Source: Candidatus Eiseniibacteriota bacterium (GTDB taxonomy: Bacteria; Eisenbacteria; RBG-16-71-46). Taken from it: a stretch of 37,045 nucleotides of DNA. The stretch covers positions 1 to 37,045 of the forward strand of contig VBOY01000013.1 of assembly GCA_005893295.1 (NCBI GenBank), read 5' to 3'. Both the position numbers and the translations under genes were made by a program. The notes under the pieces are model-generated. The model did not search any database. It was not told the origin of the DNA and saw only the letters and a list, made by a program, of their open reading frames with translations. Below are positions 17,186 to 25,759 of this stretch, piece by piece (position 1 is the first letter of the stretch; the number at the start of each line of letters is the position of its first letter).

Positions 17186-17805
17186 TCGGACTCATTGGAA
17201 GAAAGGTCGGGATGACACAGATCTACGGAGACGGTGGCCAGGCGCTACCGGTGACCGTGATCGAGGCGGGGCCGTGCACGGTGACCGAGGTGCGCACGCC
17301 GGAGCGCAACGGGTACGCGGCGGTGCAGCTGGGATTCGGCACCAACAAGGAGACGCGTTTCACCAAGCCGGTGCTCGGCCAATTCAAGACCAGGAACCTG
17401 CCGCCGGCGCGCCACCTCCGGGAGTTCCGGGTCGCCGACGTCGCAGGCCTCGAGGTCGGCCAGAGCCTCACCGTGTCTCTGTTCGAGAAGGGCAAGAGCG
17501 TCGACGTCCAGGGCACCACGAAGGGCCGCGGCTTCGCGGGCGTGGTCAAGCGACATGGGTTCGCGGCGGGCCACGCGTCGCACGGTCCAACGGCCGGCAA
17601 GCAGCCTGGATCGATCGGCGCCTCCGCCTATCCGTCGCGCGTGACCAAGGGCAAGCGGCTGCCGGGACGCATGGGAGGCGCGCAGCTGACCGTCAAGAAT
17701 CTCAAGCTGGTCGGCGTCGATGCGGAGCAAAACGTCCTTCTCGTGCTCGGCGCGGTGCCGGGTCCGGTGAACGGGTTGGTGTTGGTCGAGACGCGGAAGG
17801 ACTGA
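17182..17805 (+). CDS. rplC: 50S ribosomal protein uL3
   Basis: Early assembly protein that reaches toward the peptidyl-transferase centre. 207 residues. Starts [15 protein letters not shown]; contains the central extension with [13 protein letters not shown] and [13 protein letters not shown], then [12 protein letters not shown]. The Gln methylated by PrmB in E. coli is Ala here (GSIGAS), a difference common outside proteobacteria. It overlaps rpsJ by four bases (ATGA) and ends one base before rplD, so translation of the three is likely coupled. Confidence 0.97.
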   Translation: MIGLIGRKVGMTQIYGDGGQALPVTVIEAGPCTVTEVRTPERNGYAAVQLGFGTNKETRFTKPVLGQFKTRNLPPARHLREFRVADVAGLEVGQSLTVSLFEKGKSVDVQGTTKGRGFAGVVKRHGFAAGHASHGPTAGKQPGSIGASAYPSRVTKGKRLPGRMGGAQLTVKNLKLVGVDAEQNVLLVLGAVPGPVNGLVLVETRKD

Positions 17806-17806
17806 C

Positions 17807-18433
17807 ATGGACGCCAAGATCGTCGCCCTGGATGGAAGCGAAAAGGGCACGGCCGCGTTGCCCGATGACTTGTTCGCCCAACAAGTGAACGAGCACCTGT
17901 TGTGGCTTTCCGTCAAGCGCCACCTGGGCAATCAACGCCAAGGCACCGCGAAGGTGAAGGCGCGCGGCGAGGTGTCGGGGGGCGGGCGCAAGCCGTGGCG
18001 CCAGAAGGGCACCGGGCGGGCGCGAGCCGGCTCGAACACGTCTCCACTGTGGCCGGGTGGCGGGCGGGCATTTGGGCCGAAGCCCCGCGACTACCGCACC
18101 GAGCTGCCGAAGTCCCAACGGCGGCGCGCGCTGGTGGCGGCGCTTTCGCTGCGGGCGGGCGAGAACGCGGTGACGGTTCTGGACCAGCTCTCATTCGAGG
18201 CTCCGCGCACCAAGCACATGGCCGAGGCGCTGGAGCGTTTGGGTCTCCACCACAAGCGGACGCTGCTGGTGCTCGACCGGGCCGACACCAACGTGATCAA
18301 GTCGTGCCGCAACCTCCCCAACCTGCGCACCACGCTGGCTCACCAAGTGAACCCCTACGACCTTCTGGACTGCCAAGCCCTGCTGATCACCCAGGCGGGG
18401 CTGGACCGCATGAAGGAGGTCTTCGTCCGATGA
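17807..18433 (+). CDS. rplD: 50S ribosomal protein uL4
   Basis: Exit-tunnel protein; in E. coli it also represses the S10 operon by transcription attenuation and translation control. 208 residues. The tunnel loop reads GGGRKPWRQKGTGRARAGS followed by SPLWPGGGRAFGPKPR. C-terminal globular part with TLLVLDRAD and NVIKSCRNLPN. No S10-type leader is visible, because rpsJ follows tuf by 10 bases, so the E. coli L4 leader mechanism is improbable here. It overlaps rplW by four bases. Confidence 0.97.
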   Translation: MDAKIVALDGSEKGTAALPDDLFAQQVNEHLLWLSVKRHLGNQRQGTAKVKARGEVSGGGRKPWRQKGTGRARAGSNTSPLWPGGGRAFGPKPRDYRTELPKSQRRRALVAALSLRAGENAVTVLDQLSFEAPRTKHMAEALERLGLHHKRTLLVLDRADTNVIKSCRNLPNLRTTLAHQVNPYDLLDCQALLITQAGLDRMKEVFVR

Positions 18434-18720
18434 AGGATCCTCGTAGCGTGGTCAAGAAGGCGCTCATTACCGAGAAGGGAACGGTGCTCAGGGAGGCGCG
18501 GAACCAGTACCACTTCGAGGTGGCTCGCAACGCCAACAAGATCGAGATCAAGCGCGCGGTCGAGACCATCTTCAACGTCAAGGTGAAGGACGTGCGCACG
18601 CTCCAAGTCCAGGGGAAGGTGAAGCGGCAAGGCCGCTTCGCAGGCAGACGCAGCGGCTGGAAGAAGGCGATCGTCACGCTCGGTCCCGATCAGAAGATCG
18701 AGCTGTTCGAGCAGATCTAA
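18430..18720 (+). CDS. rplW: 50S ribosomal protein uL23
   Basis: Located at the tunnel exit, docking site for signal recognition particle and trigger factor. 96 residues, usual length. MKDPRSVVKKALITEKGT at the N terminus, NKIEIKRAVETIFNVKV in the middle, and a basic loop with QGKVKRQGRFAGRRSGWKKA. The ATG overlaps the rplD stop (ATGA). The reading frame is open far upstream, but that part is out-of-frame rplD. rplB follows after 12 bases. Confidence 0.96.
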   Translation: MKDPRSVVKKALITEKGTVLREARNQYHFEVARNANKIEIKRAVETIFNVKVKDVRTLQVQGKVKRQGRFAGRRSGWKKAIVTLGPDQKIELFEQI

Positions 18721-18732
18721 GGACGGCCATCC

Positions 18733-19557
18733 ATGGGTCTCAGGAAGTATCGACCAATCACGCCGACGCTCCGGCACTCGGTGGTGCCCGATTTCTCCGA
18801 GCTGACCCGCGGCAAGCCGGTCAAGTCGCTCACCCAGCCGAAACGGAGAACCGGGGGCCGGGACAACTATGGGCACATCTCGTCGCGCTGGATCAGCGGG
18901 GGCCACAAGAAGCGCTATCGCCTGATCGATTTCCGGCGAAACAAGGATGGGATCCCGGCCCGGGTGGCGAGCATCGAGTACGATCCGAACCGCTCGGCGC
19001 GGATCGCGCTGCTCAATTACGTGGACGGCGAGCGCCGTTACATCGTGGCTCCCGACGGCTTGCGCGTCGGCGAGATGCTCCAGTCCGGATCGGATGCCGA
19101 AGTGAAGGCCGGGAATTGTCTGCCCCTGCGCAACATCCCGCTCGGCACCAACGTGCACAACGTCGAGCTGTTCCCCGGGCGCGCCGCGCGCGTCGCGCGT
19201 TCGGCCGGGTCCTTCTGTCAGCTCATGGCGAAGGAGGGTGACTATGCGCAGATGCGCTTGCCTTCGGGCGAGGTGCGCAGCTTCCACGTGAATTGCCGCG
19301 CCGTCGTGGGTCAGGTCGGCAACCTCGATCACGAGAACGTCTCCCACGGCAAGGCGGGGCGAGTTCGCTGGCTCGGCCGCAGCCCGAGCGTGCGCGGCGT
19401 CGCGATGAACCCGGTCGATCACCCGATGGGCGGCGGCGAGGGCAAGTCCTCGGGCGGCCGCCATCCGTGCTCGCCCTGGGGCAAGATCAGCAAGGGCATG
19501 AAGACTCGGCGCCGCAAGCTGAGCGACTCGCTCATCGTGCGACGCCGCAAGAAGTAG
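18733..19557 (+). CDS. rplB: 50S ribosomal protein uL2
   Basis: Essential for subunit association and the peptidyl-transferase centre. 274 residues. [20 protein letters not shown] and [16 protein letters not shown] near the N terminus; C-terminal [20 protein letters not shown]. The catalytically implicated His (E. coli H229, in VDHP) is present. The next His of the common HPHGGG is Met (HPMGGG), a variant I recall from Bacteroidota and relatives. ATG 18733 starts [17 protein letters not shown]. Compact spacing of 12 bases to both neighbours. Confidence 0.97.
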   Translation: MGLRKYRPITPTLRHSVVPDFSELTRGKPVKSLTQPKRRTGGRDNYGHISSRWISGGHKKRYRLIDFRRNKDGIPARVASIEYDPNRSARIALLNYVDGERRYIVAPDGLRVGEMLQSGSDAEVKAGNCLPLRNIPLGTNVHNVELFPGRAARVARSAGSFCQLMAKEGDYAQMRLPSGEVRSFHVNCRAVVGQVGNLDHENVSHGKAGRVRWLGRSPSVRGVAMNPVDHPMGGGEGKSSGGRHPCSPWGKISKGMKTRRRKLSDSLIVRRRKK

Positions 19558-19569
19558 GCGGGAGAACCC

Positions 19570-19860
19570 ATGGCGCGTTCCGTCAAGAAGGGACCTTACG
19601 TCGTCGACTCGCTGTTGCGGAAGATCGAGGTGTTGAACCGCAGTGGCGACAAGCGCGTGCTCAAGACCTGGGCGCGCCGGTGCACGATCCTGCCGGAGTT
19701 CGTCGGCCACACGTTGGCCGTGCACAACGGCAACAAGTTCATTCCGATCTACGTGACCGAGAACATGGTGGGCCACAAGCTGGGCGAATTCGTGCCCACC
19801 CGCGTGTTCCGCGGGCACGGACAGCACGTCGCGGAGAAGACCGCGGCGCCCGGGAAGTAG
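19570..19860 (+). CDS. rpsS: 30S ribosomal protein uS19
   Basis: Head protein near the A site that contacts uS13 and the large subunit. 96 residues. [19 protein letters not shown] at the start, [19 protein letters not shown] in the core and a C-terminal [13 protein letters not shown]. Start ATG with GGGAGAA upstream. It lies between rplB and rplV as in the S10 operon, four bases before rplV. Confidence 0.97.
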   Translation: MARSVKKGPYVVDSLLRKIEVLNRSGDKRVLKTWARRCTILPEFVGHTLAVHNGNKFIPIYVTENMVGHKLGEFVPTRVFRGHGQHVAEKTAAPGK

Positions 19861-19864
19861 AGCC

Positions 19865-20200
19865 ATGCAGGCTAGAGCCATCCAGCGGTTCGTCCGCATT
19901 ACGCCACGCAAGTGCAACCAGGTCCTGGAGCTGATCCGGGGCCAGAGCGTCGAGCAGGCGCAGGTGACCTTGCAGTTCACGCCCAAGCTGGGTGCGCGCA
20001 TCGTCCAGAAGGTGCTGAAGTCCGCGGTCGCGAACGCGCTGCACGAGGGCAAGGTGAAGATCGAGAATCTCTACGTGAAAGAGGCGGTGGCCGGCGCCGG
20101 CCCGACGCTGAAGCGCTGGCTGCCGCGCGCCCAGGGACGGGCAACCCCGATGCTCAAGCGCATGAGCCACGTGTCGCTGACCGTGGCATTGAAGGAGTAG
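19865..20200 (+). CDS. rplV: 50S ribosomal protein uL22
   Basis: Lines the exit tunnel with uL4; changes in its hairpin can give macrolide resistance. 111 residues. [31 protein letters not shown] and the beta-hairpin region with [21 protein letters not shown] are all visible. Start ATG 19865 ([11 protein letters not shown]) follows the rpsS stop by four bases. The Cys in PRKCNQ is unusual compared with the common PRKAR. rpsC starts two bases after the stop. Confidence 0.97.
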   Translation: MQARAIQRFVRITPRKCNQVLELIRGQSVEQAQVTLQFTPKLGARIVQKVLKSAVANALHEGKVKIENLYVKEAVAGAGPTLKRWLPRAQGRATPMLKRMSHVSLTVALKE

Positions 20201-20202
20201 TC

Positions 20203-20859
20203 ATGGGGCAGAAGACCCATCCGATCGGCTTTCGGCTCGGCGTGGTGAAAACCTGGGACTCGAGATGGTTCGCCAAGCGCAGCTACCAAGAGTTCCTCAA
20301 GGAGGACCTGCTGATCAAGCGCTACCTGAAGAAGCGCCTGTATCAGGCCGGCATCTCCAAGATCACGATCGAACGCAAAGGAGACAAGATCACGGTGGGG
20401 ATCCGGACGGCGCGTCCGGGGCTGGTGATCGGGCGCAAGGGCGAACAGGTGGACAAGCTGTCCGAGGAGATGAAGCAGCTGACCAAGAAGGTGGTGCAGC
20501 TCAACATCGAAGAGATCAAGCGCGCCGACCTCGACGCCCAGCTGGTGGCCGAGCACATCGCCAAGCAGCTCGAACAGCGGGTCTCGTTCCGTCGCGCGAT
20601 GAAGAAGGCGATCGCCTCCTCGATGCGTGCCGGGGCGCAAGGGATCCGCGTCGCGTGCGCGGGCCGTCTCGGGGGCTCCGAGATGGCGCGCTACGAAACG
20701 TACCGGGAAGGCCGGGTGCCGCTCCATACGCTGCGGGCCGACATCGATTTCGCGCGGGCGACGGCGTTCACCCCTTACGGCACCTGCGGAGTGAAGGTGT
20801 GGATGTTCCACGGCGAAGTGCTCGACAAGCCACAGGGCGCGGTCGCCCAGGCGCGCTAG
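20203..20859 (+). CDS. rpsC: 30S ribosomal protein uS3
   Basis: Part of the mRNA entry channel and helicase ring. 218 residues. Starts [22 protein letters not shown] domain with the GxxG loop in [15 protein letters not shown]-terminal domain with [20 protein letters not shown] and [13 protein letters not shown]-like sequence (here [13 protein letters not shown]). ATG 20203 follows the rplV stop by two bases, with GAAGGAG of the rplV end as ribosome-binding site. The upstream open frame is out-of-frame rplV. Confidence 0.97.
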   Translation: MGQKTHPIGFRLGVVKTWDSRWFAKRSYQEFLKEDLLIKRYLKKRLYQAGISKITIERKGDKITVGIRTARPGLVIGRKGEQVDKLSEEMKQLTKKVVQLNIEEIKRADLDAQLVAEHIAKQLEQRVSFRRAMKKAIASSMRAGAQGIRVACAGRLGGSEMARYETYREGRVPLHTLRADIDFARATAFTPYGTCGVKVWMFHGEVLDKPQGAVAQAR

Positions 20860-20869
20860 GAGCTCCCCG

Positions 20870-21292
20870 ATGCTGATGCCGAAGCGGGTCAAGTATCGCA
20901 AGCAGCAACGGGGGCGCATGCGGGGCAAGGCCCATCGAGGGTCATCGGTGGCGTTCGGTGAATGGGGACTGCAGGCGGTCGAGCCCGCGTGGGTGACCAA
21001 TCGTCAGCTCGAAGCCGCACGGGTGGCGATCACGCGGTCGATCAAGCGCGGCGGAAAGATGTGGATTCGAGTGTTCCCCGACAAGTCGGTGACCAAGAAG
21101 CCGGCCGAGACGCGCATGGGAAAGGGCAAGGGAGCGCCGGAATTCTGGGTGGCGGTGATCAAGCCCGGCCGCGTGATGTTCGAGCTGGAGGGGATCTCGC
21201 GGCCGCTGGCCAAGGAAGCGATGAAACTAGGAGCGTCGAAACTGCCGATCCGCACGCGGTTTGTGGAGCGTCACGAGTTGGGAGGTGAGTGA
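20870..21292 (+). CDS. rplP: 50S ribosomal protein uL16
   Basis: Organises the A-site tRNA-binding region of the large subunit. 140 residues. Family start [19 protein letters not shown] from ATG 20870 with AGGAG upstream; [22 protein letters not shown] contains the Arg that is hydroxylated in E. coli; [10 protein letters not shown] and [13 protein letters not shown] close it. The rpmC ribosome-binding site (GGAGG) lies within the last codons of this gene, so the two are coupled. Confidence 0.97.
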   Translation: MLMPKRVKYRKQQRGRMRGKAHRGSSVAFGEWGLQAVEPAWVTNRQLEAARVAITRSIKRGGKMWIRVFPDKSVTKKPAETRMGKGKGAPEFWVAVIKPGRVMFELEGISRPLAKEAMKLGASKLPIRTRFVERHELGGE

Positions 21293-21293
21293 G

Positions 21294-21500
21294 GTGCCTC
21301 ATGCCAAGGCGACTTCGATGAGAGACCTGACGGCCGAGGAGATCCAGCTGCGCGTTGCCGAGCTGCGCGAAGAGCTGTTCAACCTTCGTTTCCGCAACGC
21401 GATGCGGCAGCTCGACAACCCGCTCAAGATTCGGGAGGCACGACGCGAGATGGCGCGGTTCCTGACCGTATTGCGCGAGAAGGAAGGCGTGAAGGCATGA
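21294..21500 (+). CDS. rpmC: 50S ribosomal protein uL29
   Basis: Small two-helix protein near the tunnel exit. 68 residues from GTG 21294, which has GGAGG (21281-21285) upstream and aligns KATSMRDLT with the family start (K-A-x-E-L-R-E-L). ATG 21318 would give 60 residues and is a weaker alternative. Core motif [19 protein letters not shown] and C-terminal [14 protein letters not shown] are typical. It begins one base after the rplP stop and overlaps rpsQ by four bases. Confidence 0.93.
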   Translation: MPHAKATSMRDLTAEEIQLRVAELREELFNLRFRNAMRQLDNPLKIREARREMARFLTVLREKEGVKA

Positions 21501-21757
21501 CGACGGTTCGGAGTCGGCGCAAGACGCGGATCGGCAAGGTCGTGAGCGACCGCATGGACAAGACCGTCGTGGTGTCGATCGAGCGTCTGGTGAAGCACGC
21601 CGTCTACGGCCGGTACGTGCGCCAGCGCGCCAAGTTCAAGGTTCACGACGAGAAGAACGAGTGTCGTGCCGGCGACACGATCCGCTTCATGGAGACGCGA
21701 CCTCTCTCGAAGGACAAGCGCTGGCGATTCGTCGGCTTCGTCGAGAGGGCAAAGTGA
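21497..21757 (+). CDS. rpsQ: 30S ribosomal protein uS17
   Basis: Primary 16S rRNA-binding protein of the small-subunit body. 86 residues, OB fold. [20 protein letters not shown] at the start, [20 protein letters not shown] in the middle, and [16 protein letters not shown]. It overlaps rpmC by four bases (ATGA). Its stop codon is part of the first copy of a 21-nt direct repeat. Normally rplN follows within a few bases; here 220 bases of structured spacer intervene. Confidence 0.97.
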   Translation: MTTVRSRRKTRIGKVVSDRMDKTVVVSIERLVKHAVYGRYVRQRAKFKVHDEKNECRAGDTIRFMETRPLSKDKRWRFVGFVERAK

Positions 21758-21802
21758 GCACCCGTGGGTGCCAGGCAGAAATGAGCGCCCGTGGGTGCCA
21801 GG
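21755..21802 (+). repeat. Tandem 21-nt direct repeat, each with a hairpin, after rpsQ
   Basis: Two copies at 21755-21775 and 21782-21802 differ at one base (TGAGC followed by A or G, then CCCGTGGGTGCCAGG). The period is 27 bases. Each copy folds as GCACCC-GT-GGGTGC or its G-U variant. The first copy supplies the rpsQ stop codon. Such tandem hairpins could stall polymerase, block exonucleases or be remnants of a mobile palindrome; sequence alone does not choose between these. Confidence 0.6.
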
Positions 21803-21805
21803 GCC

Positions 21806-21883
21806 GGACGGCCCTTGCTTCGCTGCGGCGCCTCGATCGCACACACGCTACTCCGCACTCGCCGCGAAGCAAGGGTCCCGTCC
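21806..21883 (+). promoter_or_regulatory. Large stem-loop in the rpsQ-rplN spacer
   Basis: CCCTTGCTTCGC (21812-21823) pairs perfectly over 12 bases with GCGAAGCAAGGG (21864-21875). The stem extends inward by GGCG/CGCC after a bulge and outward by GGACGG with CCCGTCC (to 21806/21883). Smaller hairpins follow (GAGGG-TT-CCCTC near 21920). I found no ORF with coding character between 21758 and 21977. It could be an intra-operon control element, an RNase processing site between S10 and spc, or an inserted repeat. Confidence 0.55.
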
Positions 21884-21977
21884 GTCCTGACGCCCCGTGC
21901 AAGGCGCCCCAGGGGAGCGAGGGTTCCCTCCTGCCCCGCGATGGAACCGTGCGGTCCCACAACGGAACGGTGTCGTC

Positions 21978-22346
21978 ATGATCCAGCTCCGAACCATGGT
22001 CACGGTCGCGGACAACTCGGGCGCCAAGCGCGCCCAGTGCATCAAGGTGCTGGGCGGCCATCACCGGCGCTACGGTCGTCTCGGGGACATCGTGGTCGTG
22101 AGCGTGAAGGACGCCATCCCGGGTGCGGCCGTGAAGAAGGGCGACGTGGCCAAGGCGGTGGTGGTGCGCGCGGTCAAGGAAGGGCGCCGCAAGGATGGCT
22201 CCTACATCCGCTTCGACGAGAACGCGGTGGTGTTGATCAACGACGACAAGGAGCCGCGCGGGACTCGCATCTTCGGACCCGTGGCGCGGGAGCTGCGCGA
22301 GAAGGCGTTCATGAAGATCATCTCGCTCGCGCCGGAGGTGATCTGA
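21978..22346 (+). CDS. rplN: 50S ribosomal protein uL14
   Basis: Intersubunit bridge protein. 122 residues, exactly the common length, starting [20 protein letters not shown] at ATG 21978. Contains [33 protein letters not shown] and [16 protein letters not shown]. The ribosome-binding site is weak (CGGAACGG), unlike most genes here, so the structured leader before it may matter for its expression. First gene of the spc block; its stop overlaps the rplX start by one base (TGATG). Confidence 0.96.
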   Translation: MIQLRTMVTVADNSGAKRAQCIKVLGGHHRRYGRLGDIVVVSVKDAIPGAAVKKGDVAKAVVVRAVKEGRRKDGSYIRFDENAVVLINDDKEPRGTRIFGPVARELREKAFMKIISLAPEVI

Positions 22347-22672
22347 TGTCGGTGCGGATCCGCAAGGGCGACGTGGTGCAGGTGATCGCCGGCGACGACC
22401 GGGGCAAGACCGGGCGCGTATTGTCCGTGGACCTGGTGAAGATGCGCGTCGTGGTCGAGAACGTGAACTTCGTCAAGCGCCACACCAAGGCCCGGCGGCA
22501 GGGGATGAAGAGCGGGATCATCGAGAAGGAGGCGCCCGTCCATCTGTCGAATGTGATGCTGTTCGATTCCAAGGCAGGTCGCGGAACACGAGTGGGAGTG
22601 CGGACGCTCGCCGACGGTAGCCGCGAGCGCATTTCGAGGGCCAGCGGGGAAACGCTGGCGAAGGGCGAATAG
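22346..22672 (+). CDS. rplX: 50S ribosomal protein uL24
   Basis: Assembly initiator near the tunnel exit. 108 residues. KOW motif in [20 protein letters not shown] (about 5-24), then [14 protein letters not shown] and [17 protein letters not shown], all typical. ATG 22346 shares a base with the rplN stop. The stop TAG is followed by the rplE ATG after two bases. Confidence 0.97.
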   Translation: MSVRIRKGDVVQVIAGDDRGKTGRVLSVDLVKMRVVVENVNFVKRHTKARRQGMKSGIIEKEAPVHLSNVMLFDSKAGRGTRVGVRTLADGSRERISRASGETLAKGE

Positions 22673-22674
22673 GC

Positions 22675-23427
22675 ATGGCAGACGACAAGAAAGAGAAGAG
22701 CCCCAAGGCCGAAAAGGGCGACAAGAGCGAAAAGGGCGCCAAGAGCGCCAAGAGCGCCAAGAGCGCCAAGAGCGCCAAGAGCCCGAAGCCCAAGGCCGAG
22801 GCTGGCGGCGCGCGCGAAGAGAAGGCGCCCAAGGCATCCGCGGCCCCGGCACGCACGGTGGGACGGCCGCGCTCCACCGGCAAGAAGCCGCGCTTGGCGG
22901 TCTACTACGCCGAGAAGGTGCGTCCGGCGCTGATCGAGAAGTTCCGCTACACGAGCGCGATGCAAGCGCCGCGATTCGAGAAGATCGTGCTCAACATGGG
23001 CGTCGGCGACGCGCTCACGGACCAGAAGATGCTGGATGCCGCGGCCGCCGAGATGAGCCAGATCGCGGGCCAGAAGCCGGCGATTCGACGCGCCAAGAAG
23101 TCGATCGCCAACTTCAAGCTCCGCGCCGGAGTTCCGATCGGCTGCATGGTGACGTTACGAGGAGCGCGCATGTATGAGTTCTTCGATCGGCTCATCAACG
23201 TGGCGGTGCCGCGCATCCGCGATTTCCGCGGCCTCAACCCGAGATCGTTCGACGGTCGCGGCAATTATTCGATGGGGGTCACCGAGCAGATCATCTTCCC
23301 GGAGATCAATTACGACAAGGTCGGGAAGGTCCGCGGCATGGACGTGACGATCGTCACCACGGCCGACACCGACGAGGAAGGACGCGAGCTGCTGCGGCTC
23401 ATGAACATGCCCTTCCGGCAGCGCTAG
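22675..23427 (+). CDS. rplE: 50S ribosomal protein uL5 with N-terminal Lys/Ala/Ser-rich extension
   Basis: uL5 binds 5S rRNA and contacts the P-site tRNA and uS13. 250 residues, about 70 more than usual. The standard domain begins near residue 74 ([33 protein letters not shown]) and ends [20 protein letters not shown]. Residues 1-70 are low-complexity and basic, with five AKS triplets encoded by an exact 9-bp tandem repeat, then PKPKAE and [14 protein letters not shown] 22675 directly follows rplX, and no ATG exists nearer the conserved part; a GTG near 22858 without a ribosome-binding site is the only alternative. The tail is probably disordered. Confidence 0.95.
   Translation: MADDKKEKSPKAEKGDKSEKGAKSAKSAKSAKSAKSPKPKAEAGGAREEKAPKASAAPARTVGRPRSTGKKPRLAVYYAEKVRPALIEKFRYTSAMQAPRFEKIVLNMGVGDALTDQKMLDAAAAEMSQIAGQKPAIRRAKKSIANFKLRAGVPIGCMVTLRGARMYEFFDRLINVAVPRIRDFRGLNPRSFDGRGNYSMGVTEQIIFPEINYDKVGKVRGMDVTIVTTADTDEEGRELLRLMNMPFRQR
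22738..22782 (+). repeat. Five exact GCCAAGAGC tandem repeats inside rplE
   Basis: A 9-bp unit coding Ala-Lys-Ser is repeated five times without mismatch and flanked by degenerate units (GACAAGAGC, GAAAAGGGC). Because the unit is a multiple of three, slippage changes tail length without shifting frame. Confidence 0.9.
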
Positions 23428-23438
23428 CGGGGGTTCGA

Positions 23439-23624
23439 GTGGCGAAGAAATCGATCATCGAGAAATGGAAGCGCGCTCCGAAGTTCAAGGTGCGCGCCTA
23501 CACACGGTGCCACCGATGCGGAAGACCGCGCGGCCACCTGCGGGACTTCGGCCTGTGCCGGATCTGCTTCCGCGAGCTGGCGCTCGCGGGCCAGATTCCG
23601 GGCGTCGTCAAGTCGAGCTGGTGA
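23439..23624 (+). CDS. rpsN: 30S ribosomal protein uS14 (zinc form)
   Basis: Small-subunit head protein. 61 residues, the short type with a zinc knuckle: C24, C27 (CHRC) and C40, C43 (CRIC). GTG start at 23439 ([10 protein letters not shown]); a purine-rich GGGGG stretch precedes it. [14 protein letters not shown] and [11 protein letters not shown] are diagnostic. It follows rplE after 11 bases; an 81-base spacer then leads to rpsH. Confidence 0.96.
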   Translation: MAKKSIIEKWKRAPKFKVRAYTRCHRCGRPRGHLRDFGLCRICFRELALAGQIPGVVKSSW

Positions 23625-23705
23625 ACGCGCGCTTCGGAGCAGCCAGTGCGCCGGGCGAGCCGGCGTGGTCGAGCGGGACCCGGATGCCGGATCCCAGGAG
23701 GAAAC

Positions 23706-24104
23706 ATGGCGGTCAGTGATCCTGTGGCGGATTTCCTCACCTGCGTGCGCAATGCCGTCCGCGCGAGACAGCGCAAGGTGGACGTTCCGGCCTCGCGGCT
23801 GAAGACGGAGATCGCCAAGGCGCTCCTGCGCGGGCGCTTCATCAACAACTTCAAGGTGATCGAGGACCGGCAGCAGGGCATCCTGCGGGTCTATCTCAAG
23901 TACGTGGACGAGGACGTGAGCGTGATCAACGGCATTCGACGGGTGAGCACGCCGGGCCGCCGCGTGTACGTCGGCAAGGCCAAGATCCCCCGAGTCATGG
24001 GTGGACTCGGCACGACGATCCTCTCCACGCCACGTGGCCTGATGACCGACCGCGAGGCTCGCGAAGCCGGGCTCGGCGGCGAGATCCTCTGTCAGGTGTG
24101 GTGA
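23706..24104 (+). CDS. rpsH: 30S ribosomal protein uS8
   Basis: Central-domain 16S rRNA-binding protein and, in E. coli, repressor of the spc mRNA. 132 residues. MAVSDPVADFLTCVRNAV at the start and the C-terminal STPRGLMTDREAREAGLGGE. ATG 23706 has a perfect AGGAGG. The in-frame start at 23646 would add 20 unconserved residues. The 81-base upstream spacer contains short GC stems (for example around CCGGATGCCGG) but I did not recognise an S8-binding motif. Confidence 0.96.
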   Translation: MAVSDPVADFLTCVRNAVRARQRKVDVPASRLKTEIAKALLRGRFINNFKVIEDRQQGILRVYLKYVDEDVSVINGIRRVSTPGRRVYVGKAKIPRVMGGLGTTILSTPRGLMTDREAREAGLGGEILCQVW

Positions 24105-24114
24105 GGAGGTTCGG

Positions 24115-24654
24115 ATGTCGAGAGTCGGAAAGAGCCCTGTGCCGATCCCGAGCGGAGTGAGCGTCGCGGTGGCCGACGGCTTGGTGCGCGTCAAGGGCCC
24201 CCATGGTGAGCTGAGCACGCCGATCCTCACCGGTACCGAGGTGGTGGTCGAGAACGGCGTGGCGCGCGTGTCGTCGGAGAAGCTGCGCCGCAATCCGCCG
24301 TTTGGCACCATGCGCGCCCACATCGCCAACATGGTCACCGGGGTGACGAGCGGCTTCAGCAAGACGCTCGAGATCGTCGGGACGGGCTACCGGGCGAGCA
24401 TGGAAGGCAAGAAGCTGGTGCTCCAGGTGGGATTCTCGCACCCGGTGACGTTCGATCCCCCGGCAGGGATCACGATCAAGGTCGAGAACCCGACCAGGCT
24501 CGCCGTCAGTGGGGCGGACAAGGGACTGGTCGGGCAAGTAGCCGCGAACATCCGCGCGGTGCGGCCGCCGGAGCCCTACAAGGGCAAGGGCATCAAGTAC
24601 GAAGGCGAGTACGTCCGCCGCAAGGCCGGCAAGGCCGCGGGAGCCGCGACATGA
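24115..24654 (+). CDS. rplF: 50S ribosomal protein uL6
   Basis: Large-subunit protein near the sarcin-ricin loop. 179 residues, with two related domains: the first with [12 protein letters not shown] and [20 protein letters not shown], the second with [21 protein letters not shown] and [23 protein letters not shown] 24115 has GAGGAGG upstream. It overlaps rplR by four bases. Confidence 0.97.
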   Translation: MSRVGKSPVPIPSGVSVAVADGLVRVKGPHGELSTPILTGTEVVVENGVARVSSEKLRRNPPFGTMRAHIANMVTGVTSGFSKTLEIVGTGYRASMEGKKLVLQVGFSHPVTFDPPAGITIKVENPTRLAVSGADKGLVGQVAANIRAVRPPEPYKGKGIKYEGEYVRRKAGKAAGAAT

Positions 24655-25010
24655 GCGGGCGGCACGACAAGAACCAGCGACGCGCGATCCGCAAGCTGCG
24701 GATCCGCAGGCGGGTTCGTGGCTCGGCCGGGCGCCCGCGCCTGTCGGTGTTTCGGAGCGCCTCCCACATCTATGCCCAAATCATCGACGACGGGCCCGGC
24801 ACGACGTTGGTCGCGGCATCGAGCCGCGATTCGATCCAGCCCGAGGGCGCGGGAAAGATCGCGGTGAGCGCTGCGGTCGGCAAGCTGCTGGCCGAGCGCG
24901 CCAAGGGCAAGGGCCTGGCGCGGGTCTGCTTCGACCGCGGTGGCTATCTCTACCACGGCCGCGTCAAGGCGCTCGCCGACGGAGCCCGCGCGGGCGGGCT
25001 GGAATTCTAG
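24651..25010 (+). CDS. rplR: 50S ribosomal protein uL18
   Basis: 5S rRNA-binding protein acting with uL5. 119 residues, usual length. [21 protein letters not shown] gives the basic N terminus; [17 protein letters not shown] and [20 protein letters not shown] are typical. The ATG overlaps the rplF stop by four bases (ATGA). rpsE follows after 12 bases. Confidence 0.97.
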   Translation: MSGRHDKNQRRAIRKLRIRRRVRGSAGRPRLSVFRSASHIYAQIIDDGPGTTLVAASSRDSIQPEGAGKIAVSAAVGKLLAERAKGKGLARVCFDRGGYLYHGRVKALADGARAGGLEF

Positions 25011-25022
25011 GAGGTTCTGACG

Positions 25023-25577
25023 GTGCGAACGTTTGAGGGCTCCCGAGGCCGCGGCTCCGATGCGCCCAAGTCCGAGTTCGTCGAGCGCGTCATCCAAGTG
25101 AACCGGTGCGCCAAGGTGGTCAAGGGCGGCCGCCGCTTCTCGTTCAACGCGATCGTCGCGGTAGGCGACCAGAACGGACGGGTCGGCGTCGGGCTCGGCA
25201 AGGCCAACGAGGTCGCAGACGCGATCCGCAAGGCTGGAGAAGTGGCCAAGAAGGGGTTGTTCCATGTTCCGGTGACGCGCGGTGGCAGCGTCCCTCACCA
25301 GGTGGTGGGGCGTTTCGGCGCCGGCGAGGTCCTGCTCAAGCCGGCAACCCCAGGCACGGGCGTGATCGCCGGGGCGGGCGTGCGCGCGGTGCTGGAGGCG
25401 GCGGGGATCCAGAACGTGCTCACCAAGTGCTTGGGAAGCCGCAACCCGCACAACTTGGTCAAGGCGACGGTGGACGGGCTCAAGCGCCTACGCCGGCCCT
25501 CGGACGTGGCGGCGATGCGCGGCTGCACGGTGCAGGATCTGTTCGGCCGGCCGGCGGGAGCGAACGATGCCTCGTAA
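25023..25577 (+). CDS. rpsE: 30S ribosomal protein uS5
   Basis: Body protein with roles in decoding and mRNA unwinding, target of spectinomycin-resistance changes. 184 residues. Double-stranded RNA-binding fold with [19 protein letters not shown] and [20 protein letters not shown]-terminal domain [22 protein letters not shown] 25023 is the start, with AGGAGG upstream. The spectinomycin loop looks like wild type. The end overlaps rpmD by 11 bases in another frame. Confidence 0.97.
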   Translation: MRTFEGSRGRGSDAPKSEFVERVIQVNRCAKVVKGGRRFSFNAIVAVGDQNGRVGVGLGKANEVADAIRKAGEVAKKGLFHVPVTRGGSVPHQVVGRFGAGEVLLKPATPGTGVIAGAGVRAVLEAAGIQNVLTKCLGSRNPHNLVKATVDGLKRLRRPSDVAAMRGCTVQDLFGRPAGANDAS

Positions 25578-25752
25578 GCTGCGCGTGCGACAGATCAAGA
25601 GCGCGAGCGGTCATCGGGGGGACCAGAAGGCCACGGTGCGGGCCCTCGGAATTCGACGGCTGCAGCAGGTGGTCGAGCACGACGACACGCCCCAGATCCG
25701 GGGCATGATCTTCAAGGTCCGTCACCTCGTCGAGGTGGCGGAGATCGGCTAG
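25567..25752 (+). CDS. rpmD: 50S ribosomal protein uL30
   Basis: Small large-subunit protein. 61 residues. [21 protein letters not shown] covers the family start region (usually K-x-T-Q-x-R-S-x-I-G), and [20 protein letters not shown] with [12 protein letters not shown] is diagnostic. ATG 25567 lies inside rpsE, an 11-base overlap, with GGCGGGAG as a modest ribosome-binding site. rplO begins seven bases after the stop. Confidence 0.95.
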   Translation: MPRKLRVRQIKSASGHRGDQKATVRALGIRRLQQVVEHDDTPQIRGMIFKVRHLVEVAEIG

Positions 25753-25759
25753 GACGAGC

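Noticed and set aside
21755-21802. 21-nt direct repeats as attachment sites or a CRISPR pair
   Set aside because: Only two copies 6 bases apart, no integrase or cas gene nearby; better explained as tandem hairpins.
22738-22782. GCCAAGAGC tandem repeats as a CRISPR-like or satellite array
   Set aside because: No spacers, and the unit is an in-frame Ala-Lys-Ser codon repeat within rplE.
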